Shown here piece by piece: positions 19,681 to 29,635 of a stretch of DNA of 48,447 bases. The DNA is from Perkinsus olseni (taxonomy: Eukaryota; Perkinsozoa; Perkinsida), in the NCBI GenBank assembly GCA_013115125.1, contig JABANN010000237.1, positions 1 to 48,447 of the forward strand. The letters run 5' to 3'. Positions within the stretch are counted from its first letter, which is position 1, and every line of letters begins with the position of its first letter. Below the pieces are notes generated by a model. That model did not search any database. It was not told the origin of the DNA and was given only the letters and a program-made list of their open reading frames with translations. The translations under genes and the position numbers were made by a program.

Positions 19681-20600
19681 TGATGGTCCTCTAATGGCAA
19701 CTACAGTGGAGATATTACCATGGCTGCAATAGGTCTTTTGTTTCGTCATGATGAAGCTAATTCCAGCTTCATGATGATAGAGGTTGGTATTTCCAGAAAT
19801 TATTCATTTTCATACATTCAAGGGTTCCAAAGAAGATAAGTTTTTTCGGTTCGGAAGATCGTCATTTTGGATGGTTCATCAATTTGGTTGCGTTGAGAGT
19901 AATCGTCGCTGTATCTTGCTCACATGCTGTAGACGCGAGTCGTACGTCATCCCGCTGTTGTCAATGCGTTGATGTTGTTGCGGCCAGTTATGTTGTTGTA
20001 ACTGCTAGGATATCCTTCGTATAGTTAAAGCGGACAGAATTTCGTACGCTTTCCTAGCTTCATAGGGATATAATTCATGGCAGGTGGTGCCTGCTTCGTT
20101 GACTAAGCAAGCAACTGCGTGCGCAGTGCACCGTTATTACCCGTGGCTAGATTCTCACAAAAGAATACGGTTTCGGTAAGTCACCCGACTGACTTGCTGA
20201 GCTACTGTAGCTCTACCATGAAATTCTGGGGTTCCCGACCTGAAAGCTCCTGCGACAGGCAAATCATCGACTCAGCGTAGTGAGGAGATCACTGTAAGGG
20301 CGGCGCAATACTGCTGAGCGAATCAATATTAACGGGGAAGTCCTTCTCCTCGGAGGGCGGATGGGAAAAGACTACAGGGACGGATGGCCCGAGGGGAGAC
20401 TTGAGAGTCCACGCGCTATTGGTACCACGTTCATCTCATACTCGGGGGTGCTCTCAATGACGCCAAGCAGAGCCACGTGGGGCGATCAGATTCTGATCCC
20501 CAGAATATGTGACTGATCATCAGAATAGTACCAAAGGTACCATGGGCAAAGTATTGAACTTTAAGCCGATGACACACGACTGACAATACGATGATAGTAC
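19681..20600. other. 3' UTR and spacer with a hairpin
   Basis: The first 300 nt are T-rich and probably include the 3' UTR of the amidase gene. A 13-bp stem with one mismatch lies at 19746-19777 (see separate entry). Farther on, 20440-20560 contains several short palindromes (gatcagattctgatc, ggtacc). No coding frame or RNA gene is supported. Confidence 0.45.
19746..19777. other. Inverted repeat 66 nt after the amidase stop
   Basis: The arms tcatgatgaagct (19746-19758) and agcttcatgatga (19765-19777) pair over 13 positions with one mismatch around a six-base loop (aattcc). The position just after the stop codon of the 18337-19680 gene suggests a 3' UTR stem-loop. No U-tract follows, so it is not a classical terminator. 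Confidence 0.5.
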
Positions 20601-22510
20601 CGCGGCCTCTGGTGATAGTGCGCCTGGTGACTGGTGACAGCTCATCTAGTTACTGGCGATAGTGCGTTCGGTGACTGTCGCTAGTGCCTCTGGTGACTGT
20701 CGATTACAGAGTCCAGAGTCTGGACCAGAGGCTCTACACCATTTCCAGACCTAATTAGTAAAACCCCAGAGCAATTTAATGAAGCCCAGGCCAAATTTGT
20801 AAAACCCCACAGCAATTTAATAAAGCCCAGGCCAAATTAGTGAAGTCTGGAAATGGTGTAGTGACTGGTGATAGTGCCTTTGGTAACCAATGGCAGTGCC
20901 TTTGGTGACTGGTGACAGTACCTCTGGTGACTGGTAATGGTGCCTTTAGTGACTGGTCATTGTGTTTTCGGTGACTGGTGACAGTGCTTTTGATGACTGG
21001 TCATTGTGCCTTTGGTGACTGGTCATGGTGCTTTTGGTGACTGGTGACAGTGCCTTCGATGACTGGTGTTAGTGTCTTTGGTGACTGGCAATAGTGCTTC
21101 TGGTTACTGATGACAATGGGTCTGTGATAGGTGGCAATGCTCTTAGTGCTCGGTGACAGTGCCTCTGGTGACTGGTGATAGCGCCTTTAATGACTTGTGA
21201 TATTGCTTCTGGTGACTGGTGACAGTGCCTCTGGTGACTGGTGATAGCGCCTTTGGTGACTGGTGACAGTGCATTTGGTGACTGGTGTAAGTGCCTTTAG
21301 TGACTGGTGTTAGTGTCCCTGGTAACTGGTGATGTTCCTTCTGGTAACTGGTGACAGGGTCTGTGATAGGTGGCAATGCTCTTAGTGCCCGGTGATAGTG
21401 TCTTTGGTGACTGGCGGTAGTGCTTCTCGTGACTGGTGATAGCGCCTTTGGTGACTGGTGGCAGTGTGTCTGTGATAGATGGCAATGCTCTTGCTGTCCG
21501 GTGACAGTGCCACTGGTGACTGGTGATAGCGCCTTTAGTGACTGGTGATAGCGCCTTTGGTGACTGGTCATGGTGCTTTTGGTGACTGGTGATATTGCAT
21601 TTGGTGACTGTTGATAGTGCGTCTGTGATAGGTGGCAATGTTCTTAGTACCCTGTGATAGTGCCTTTGGTGACTGGTGGCAGTGTGTCTGTGATAGGTGG
21701 CAATGCTCTTAGTTCCCGGAGACAGGGCCTCTGATGACCGGTGATAGCGCCATCGGTCGCTGGTGATACTGCTTCTGGTGACTGGTGACAGTGCCTCTGG
21801 TGACTGGTGATAGTGCTTCCGGTGACAGTCAGTCTGTGATAGGTGACAGCGCCTTTAGTGACTGGTGATAGCGCCTTTGGTGACTGGTCATGGTGCTTTT
21901 GGTGACTGATGATATTGCATTTGGTGACTGTTGATAGTGCTTTTGGTGATGGGTGGAAATGCTCTTAGTGCCCGGTGACAGTGCCTCTGGTGACTGGTGA
22001 TAGTGAATTTGGTGACTGGTGATAGCGCCTTTGGTGACTGGTGACAGTGTGTCTGTGATAGGTGGCAATGCTCTTTGTGCCCGGTGACAGTGCCCCTGGC
22101 GACTGGTGATAGCGCCTTTGGTGACTGGTGACAGTGTGTCTGTGATAGGTGGCAATGCTCTTAGTGCCCGGTGACAGTGCCTCTGGTGACTGGTGATAGC
22201 GCCTTTAATGACTTGTGATATTGCTTCTGGTGACTGGTGATAGTGCTTCTGGTGGGGTGATACCGCCTTTGGTGACTGTTTTTTTTGCCTTTGATGACTG
22301 GTGTTCCTGGTAACTGGTGATGTTCCTTCTGGTAACTGGTGACAGGGTCTGTGATAGGTGGCAATGCTCTTAGTGCCCGGTGATAGTGCCTCTGGTGACT
22401 GGTGATAGTGCTTTTGGTGACTGGTGATAGTGCTTCTGGTGTCAGGTGACAGTCGGTCTGTGATAGGTGACAGTGCCTCTAGCTACTGGTGATATTGCCT
22501 CTGGCAGTTG
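20600..22510. repeat. Minisatellite with ~21-bp unit, about 1.9 kb
   Basis: A degenerate 21-bp unit of the form tggtgactggtgatagcgcct recurs through the block, giving dozens of copies. A second motif, gtctgtgataggtggcaatgc, recurs at intervals with its flanks, so there are longer higher-order units of several hundred bases. Because the unit is a multiple of three, the minus strand shows open frames repeating a heptapeptide (for example SPVTKGA, SHQKHYH). These frames are a by-product of period and composition, with no start context or flanking coding sequence. The array is interrupted at 20734-20861. Confidence 0.92.
20734..20861. mobile_element. 128-bp inverted-repeat element inside the minisatellite (MITE-like)
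   Basis: Perfect 17-bp terminal inverted repeats, ctacaccatttccagac at 20734-20750 and gtctggaaatggtgtag at 20845-20861, bound a 94-nt centre unlike the satellite. The centre is two tandem ~42-nt copies built around taaaaccccagagcaatt and gaagcccaggccaaat. It encodes nothing. The structure fits a short non-autonomous DNA transposon, but no clear target-site duplication is visible; the flanks gagg and tgac do not match. Confidence 0.6.
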
Positions 22511-23048
22511 CTGTGAGCAGGTACACTCAGACTGAACATCGGTACATAACCGTGGGAGACCCGTACGAAACAGTGTCTCTGGCCACCTTCTTGCTGTCTG
22601 CCCAGCAGGAACAGCGCTCTCGCTTAATATGAACCCAACAAGCTCCATAAGGTGTTCGATAATGCAGCTTCACAATAGCATGCGATTGTACAAGAATGCA
22701 TACGCTAATGATTTCTGAGTCGACATTATCCAGATGACGGAATATCAAAGAATCACCATTGAATGATGATGCTCCGCTACCGTGAGAGCGGAAGCTATTG
22801 CTTCTGCGAAAAAATAGAGTTCTGCGGTGAACGTCTCTAAGCGTAAGACGATGCTCTTGTCATCGACTACGCAATAAGGAGACGGGGCATCGGCTCGATG
22901 CCATCAAGTCATGATCTCCAACTCTGGCATGCTCGCTAATTTGGGTTCCCTGAGGGCGAACGGACTCGTAACTACACGCTGAGCGACTATGATAAGCACA
23001 ACCCGTCCACTACATCAGAAGGGCAATTGACAGTCGTGACTATACAAA
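22511..23048. other. Intergenic, nothing recognised
   Basis: About 540 nt of unique sequence lie between the minisatellite and the 3' end of the apyrase gene. Short minus-strand frames at 22442-22748 run on from the satellite and are not protein-like. No RNA gene or repeat was seen. Confidence 0.5.
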
Positions 23049-25554
23049 CTATAGTGCGTGAAATCGTTCACCAATTCCGTGGGAGATGTCGCCATACCTT
23101 GAGAGTAACAATTCTTCCAGCTCAATCTCTTCTTGCAATTCGTCATCGTTAGAGAGCGGGGGGAAGACCTCATCCATGAAGAAGGGCGCGATTCCTCGAA
23201 GCCCTGTCTCCCCGAATGTGGCATTCAGCGCCTAACGAGGAGCCGCCTCGAAAACCGACGGCATTCAAACTGCTTTGTTAAGGGTCACCTCCTCGCTGGT
23301 CTCCCCCAAGAACCCCTCCTGGCTCGCTACTGAGGCCATCGTAACCGCCTTCCTATAAGCTGAGATCGTCGTCGTTGGTGTAGCGCTAGCCTGTGGACAA
23401 GAGAGATCTCCTCGTTTGAACGCTCAGCGCGGTGAAGCTTGGGGACTCCTACAGTGTAAGTAACGCTTCCGGACGTCCAGTCGAGTTCTATACCGGACCT
23501 CGTGTACTTTCTGAACTCCAGAGTGGTATTGACTGCTGAGCCAAACTTCAAGAACTGAACATGATGGCACGGTACTAGAGGAGACTCCACACAACACGAG
23601 CCCTTCCTTATGTAGGCCACTCGTGGCTTTGCTTACCTCACCGAGCAAGACATAGAGGTAGGTCGAGTCGAAGCAGAGACCATCCCGACGACGACGCTTC
23701 ACATGAGCGTACATAGTCGTGAACTCGTCATAAGGCATAGAGCACACACGGCGTGTTGCCTGATGCCACTCCCCGAGGCTACCAGTAGCATGCAAGCCCA
23801 GCGAGTCTGCCACCTATAATAGCAGAACGGGCTTAGCCTTCGAGCGCTGGGCTCAGCGACTATTCTTCACGCCTCACCGTGGCGAAGTTGCTCACAGCAA
23901 CGAATCGTGTGTTGTCTATCCTGGGCTGATACACGCCGTCGAAAGTGCAGTCTCTGACCCAACAGGTGGTAGTGCTCGACCCGAAGAGTTGTCGAACCAG
24001 CGCGGCGCATTTATCTGAAGGAACTCAATGAGCGGCTACCAGAAAGGGAGAGCCGGCACCAAAGTCGCCAGTCCCTCGCATGACTACTGCCAGCGGTATT
24101 TGAAAGAGCGCCGTAGCAAAGTCTGGCTGATAATCCATGCCCTTGAAATAGCAAGGGTTGTTGATGGTGGACACTGAATCTACCTGAGAAGTGACTGTTT
24201 GATCTGACGGGGGGTGAGGTCTCCCAGCCGAATCCCATGGCCGAGCACGCCTTACTCTGAGAAGCTCCTTGGATATGATCGCTGCGCTCACTCGCCTGTT
24301 GGCCTCGACCAAGCCATAATGCAGGTAGGACTTCGTATACAGTCTGCACAGAGGAAGGGGAGACCATGGGAACTTCGGGTAGAGAGAACATCCGCACCGA
24401 GCACAAGTAGGGAGCACTCACCGGATGGAGGAATAGCCCTTAGGCGATAAAGCCAGCGGGAAGAGGTTCTCTAGGACATAGTGGGAGCGCGTCGGGACAA
24501 AGGCAATTTGGAAGGAAGCTCCTCCCTGAAGATCCAGCCACATGCAGCAATCTAGGGATGTCCCATCACCATGTCCAGCCAACCCAGGCTGGCGTCTTGG
24601 TCGTAGCCGGCGAGCGTGCGGTTATCCGCGTTGAGAGACAACCACCCGAAAGCTGCTTCTTCCTCACCTGAGCAGAAACACTCCATCGCAAGTGGCCTGC
24701 TTTTGATTCCCAGGGCTGAGAGCGCCAGAAGACGGTATGGCACTCACCGTACTGGAAGGACTCATTCATCCAAATGCGGACCGACATTACTGCTCGCAAA
24801 ATCTTCTTAAACCTGCCACTTACCAGACAAAACTTGTGCGTAATCCTCCCGAAAATAAAACGGCGTCTCTTTCAGATACCGAATGCACTCGTGCATCAGA
24901 GCGTCACGACGAGCTGGCACGACATCCCGCATTCCTGCAAAGCGGGATGATGCAGTTACCTCGCAGCTAGCACTTAATCTCACCTGCGGTGGCTCTGAGG
25001 TAAATCGGAAAGTATTTCCAGAAGGGCCTCACGGCAGCTAAACGGCCCTTCGCATATTCCACGAGAGCCAGTAAAGACTTCACAACACTGCTGGGCGCTA
25101 ATGCCGAATATGATATGCCAGGAGATGTCTTGAACGAGCCAATGAGCTCGGGAACTAGAAAGAGTGAGACTTCCTAGACGTTACCCTATACCACCAAATC
25201 CTTCGAGATGAAAAGCTGAGATCAACGGCGACCGCGCCGGCACATACTGATGCAGCCCGACTTACACACGATGTATCTGTCGATTGAATCAGTTGCAGAG
25301 GAGTTGATAACTGGAGAAGGTAAGCGGTATTGAAATACTTTCATGCGTGATCCGCTCGATCCAGCGTCAATAACCTTGAGAGATTCACTTCGGAGTCGTA
25401 CTGGCTACCAACCGATGAGCTGGCCCCTACTGCCACCTACCATGACGTAGAACCACGGGTTGGGTGCTTCGACTGCAGTTGCATTTTCTGCAGTATGCGG
25501 TACTCTGACGGATGAAGTGGTAACGAAGAGATTCAGGAAGATGTACAGTAGCAT
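23049..25554 (-). CDS. Secreted GDA1/CD39 family apyrase (NTPDase), multi-exon
   Basis: The gene runs from ATG at 25554 to TAG at 23051. It starts with a signal peptide (MLLYIFLNLFVTTSSV). Apyrase conserved regions occur in order: ACR1 VIDAGSSGSRMKVF, YLRATAGMRDV (ACR2, with a firm donor CCGCAG|GTGAGA), SGEEEAAFGWLSLN (ACR3), DM|GGASFQIAF (ACR4, intron after DM), NPCYFKGM, and GLCFDSTYLYVLL plus IELDWTSGSVTYT (ACR5 region). Exon 1 is 25441..25554 and exon 2 begins at 25404. A few middle joins, such as after RYIV near 25260, are unresolved. The protein ends LLLSRYGDISHGIGERFHAL with no C-terminal membrane segment. It should hydrolyse extracellular or Golgi-lumen nucleoside di/triphosphates; an endosymbiotic or parasitic purine-scavenging role is possible but unproved. 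Confidence 0.85.
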
Positions 25555-25948
25555 GAATGGAGGATGCATTTCAATCCCTGAAGTTAGGCGCGGAGCTCAT
25601 CTTGTCACGGGTGAGCGGGATTGCAACTGAGCAGCCGCATTCAAAAGTTGGGACCAGGAAGTTCAGGAACGCATACCACCCAGCAGGCGACGTCGATCGT
25701 CGGCAGATTCTGTTCCGAAACAGTCGATCGGAAGCGTTGGAGCCCGATAAACATGATATTGGTCATTTTCTTCTGCACGTATTCAGAAGACTAGAATTCG
25801 TATTCGTTCAGGGCCACGACTAGAAGTAAGGGAGCCCAATGCCATCATCAACTCGATGTAGATGATATTTACATACAACCAAAAGCCGACCGAGCGTCTC
25901 CGATGAAACTCATAAGGCTTATCCAAATGACAAAAAATCAAACCCTGC
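25555..25948. other. Spacer between apyrase start and AACS stop
   Basis: A 394-nt gap between two minus-strand genes; it should contain the apyrase 5' UTR and promoter and the 3' UTR of the acetoacetyl-CoA synthetase gene. The 88-residue plus-strand frame at 25557-25823 has no family features. Confidence 0.5.
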
Positions 25949-28900
25949 TCATATCGCGAACTTCTCGAACTCCTTCAAAACTTCGGGATTGGCCAGAGCG
26001 CTCACGTTCTTCACCTTGCGGCGGTGGAGGACTTCGCGGACGGCCAGTTCAACAATCTTCCCATTCTTGGTCCGAGGAATGTCGGAAACTTGCTCTATTA
26101 TACCCGGCACCTGCACTCGAGTCCTCACGACTAGGTACTAGTCGTTGGCAAGTCGTCGATGCAGGAACGAGTTTCATGACACATCCGCAAGAGCCTGCCA
26201 GGCTCTTTCCATTGCGACTCACGTGGTGACGAGTACAGTTTGACTGTATTTCGCGCCGGATCTTAGCCCTCAAATCGCTGTCCAACGTAACTCCGGCATG
26301 AAGTACTACGAACAGAGCGATGACGACGTCACCGCCACGAGTGACCCCGCAGCAAAGCGCCTCCGTTATCTGAATACAACAGACATATTCGTAATCACAA
26401 CACCCACAACACGGTAAGGAGAAAAACGCCTCGAGCTGATACGCAGACTACCTCTGACATGTGCTCCACAACCTTATATATATCTGCTGTGCCGATCCGC
26501 ACACCACCGGGATTCAGCGTAGCGTCACTGCGGCCGAAGACCGCCAGTCCACCTAAGGACAACAAGGGCGAATGCTGACGAGGAGCAGGGCTAGCCGACT
26601 CACCCTCGGGATACAGCGCGCAGAAGTCACCGTGGTACCACACATTGGGGCCAAAATCGCTGCTGAAGTAGGCCGCACGATACCTGCTAGGCACGGGTCC
26701 CGAGCGAATGAGATGAAGCCTCCACTGAGTGGAAGGAGGGAGGGCGCAACGCTGAAGAGTACGCCGTCACTATGCGAGAAGCAGAACATTATTCGCTCTC
26801 ACTTTGTCTTGTTTGCGTCGTCGCCCCAGAACCCCCAGGGTTGCGATGGAAAAGGTTTAGTGCCTGCCGTTAAGGCAGTCTCATCGCTCACAAGGCTACC
26901 CCCATCACATACAGACGAGCTCGCCTGTAACGCCCGGCTGAACTGGGCGCCCAGAGTCGTCCCATACCTCTACCGCCATACCCAATCCGCGGCACTGAAT
27001 TTGCCCTCGCCTGAGTATCACCATGAATCACAGTCGATGGCGAACCCAAGAAACTAGCGACGAGGATATCGTGCGGGAGAGAGCGCAAGAAAGTAAGTTC
27101 CTCAAACGACGTTCGGCCTACCTAACGACTCCGTCAGGATTGCCCAGCATGAAGGTGCTGACAATATCGGTTCCACCACTTATAGACGAGACACAGATGT
27201 GCGGCCAGTGACTGTAGAGGAAGTCGAAATTCTCCGGTACTAGGGGGGAACCTAAAAGCCTCACCCAATCCAGTGAAACGCTCACAAGGACTATCACGGC
27301 CGCTCTGAGACACACCTGTGCTGGCAATGGTCTTGACTTGATCCATGTTGAGCTGTGATAGTAACTTGGGATCTCGCTCCACGGCTTTGCGTACGGCATC
27401 AATGTATCTAAGGCAAGTCTCAGCGGTAGCCCACGGTCCGCACCAGCCAACTGCTCACTTCGCCGAGATTCCGAAGAACTTGACACCGTGCTTCCTGCAG
27501 AGCTTCGGCAGAACGGCTGGAGTGGGATAGAACGGGTTACCATCGTATCTGAGGAAAGCTCATGGAGACCCAACGAACTCCACAGCGCAATCAAACAAGA
27601 TAAGCTCATCGGGTTGTTGTACTGTAACCTACAAGAGTATAGTCGCCTCTGAAGCCAACATAGCGGTCAACCACTGCCACATCATCCAAGCTGTAGTGGT
27701 ATAGTAACTGAGCATCATGCAGTGCCGTGTGGTCCTGCGCGGACACTCCACGTTACAAGGCCTTGTCTCCCGGACGGATATCGCAGTGGAGCTGATGTTC
27801 CTTCATCAACTGGAGGAGGCATCCGTGCTTGTGTACAATACCTGGGAGGGAGATATGACCACCAAACGCAAACAGAGCGTCAATTCCGACGGCCTCCATG
27901 CGAGCATTCTCGCTTATGAGAACGCAGTGAGTCGTCGAAGAGGTTCACATTTGGGCTTTCCAGTAGTCCCGCTAGAAAACATTATGAAGACGGGGTCATT
28001 GAAGGCTGTCTTGGTGTACTCAATGCGTCTCGGCTTGAAGCCCCTGACGAAGTTACGCAGAGTCTGGTACGGTAGACGAGTCCTCCTCGAACCAGATCGC
28101 TTGAAGGGGAGCACCTGAGCACACTGCGTCAGTTTCCCTACTCCACTGGAAAGATTACCGCCGAGGCGACGCGGTACCACGGGGCACCAGACTAGTTCGT
28201 ATGCAGTGAACCGAGCTCCCGCGAGGCAGAATGATAAAACGAATGATCGACTCACCACAACATTCCCCAGCTTGTCGTCGAAGCCAAGTTGGTGAACGAT
28301 ATCCCTAGCCGTTGCAGCCATTTCTTCGCCCATCCATTTGCCTTTGACGAAGTACCCGTCGGCCAGGAATAACATTTTCGGGGACACCTGACGATTATCT
28401 ACGAGTCCTTATTCTGTTGTACGATACGATACTCCAACACCGCGAAGGCGAAGCCAGTATTGGCACGGAAGAACGGATTTCGGGAAATGTACTTTACTAG
28501 TTCAAGAACCGTGCCCTCACCTGTTCGAATCGCTCCACCACGCCTGCAGCTCCGAAGTCAGGCGATATGCTACCTACCAAGGAAATAACAATCACCCACA
28601 CGGACCTCGTCGATCTCTGCTACTCCATATCGCTCCAAGGGATGCCAGCGCAAGCATGACTGCTATGGTCTCCGGTGTATTGGCCACCACCCCACAGACC
28701 TGCATGATGTGCTCCGTACGCCTGAGATGCGATGAGGCTTCAACTCACCCGATCGCCTTTCCCAATTCCCTTCGCCACAAATGCCTGCTGAAGAACAGAT
28801 ACCATCCCTCGTAGCTCGTGACGAGTGATTGACCCTGAAAACAGCACGAATCTCGCAAACGCGCTAAGGGAGTACGACCCACTAGTGGTCCGGCCTTCCC

Positions 28901-29435
28901 CATTGAAAATACAAGCAACCTTGTTTTTGCTCGGCCGAAGGCAATTCTCTGCTAAGTTCACATAACCGCGTGGGAAGAACTGAGCGCATACCTGAGGCCC
29001 AATAATGATAACTCCCGGAGCTGGTAGCCCCCAACTGCGGGCTCAGGCAAAACGGAACCTCCAAGTACCATGTCGGTCTCATTCTCTATGGGGACTGAGT
29101 TTTTGTCCCCTATCATCCCAACAAAGTCCCAGCAGACGGACCAGAATAGGCCTGAGAACGCACAATAATCTGTCTGGAGCGACTTCAACTGATGCAACCT
29201 GGATTCTCCACAGACCATCTGTACAGCGCTTCATAGCTGTCCACGTTGCTGTCGAACTTCTGCTGCACCAGCTGCCGGAACTTGCGCCTGAATACTTGAC
29301 TGGTGGTACCCTCCACACCACCTCTGGGAACGAATACATCTTAGTGGTGCGAGCGTAGCTCTCCTTCGGTCGCCAGAGGACGGGCGCACTCTCGGGCCCT
29401 GCCACGTGCTGTGAGACCAGTCTCAAACGTTCCAT
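25949..29435 (-). CDS. AACS: Acetoacetyl-CoA synthetase, multi-exon
   Basis: An ANL-superfamily adenylating enzyme that makes acetoacetyl-CoA from acetoacetate, ATP and CoA in the cytosol, feeding sterol and fatty-acid synthesis. ATG at 29435 opens [13 protein letters not shown], then [20 protein letters not shown]; next exons read [32 protein letters not shown] and [10 protein letters not shown]. The AMP-binding signature [14 protein letters not shown] is at about 28000. After an intron comes [18 protein letters not shown], then [18 protein letters not shown] near 27680. The C-terminus [20 protein letters not shown] keeps the catalytic Lys loop, and [13 protein letters not shown] is the family-typical end (TGA at 25951). 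Order and spacing match the ~650-residue family length. Many introns of about 50-100 nt separate the exons; not every boundary was fixed. Confidence 0.88.
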
Positions 29436-29635
29436 GATTGGACCGAACGCTCGTCACGTCCGAGTATGCCGAAAATATGCCCAGTACAAGGGCGAGGCTC
29501 TGCATTGAACGCAACAGGTGGGAGTGAGAAACATTCCCCGCCGTCGAGGACAGTAAGCACGAACGAACTCCATGAACTTGTAAAACCACATTGTGATTCC
29601 GTTATACTAGCGCGTCTACTGATATTGTAAGATGG

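Noticed and set aside
21143-22364. Heptapeptide-repeat proteins of 108-142 residues
   Set aside because: They arise from the 21-bp minisatellite period, lack start and splice context, and are interrupted irregularly.
26049-27057. Plus-strand frames near 25900-27060
   Set aside because: They overlap minus-strand AACS exons that end with the family-typical C-terminus.
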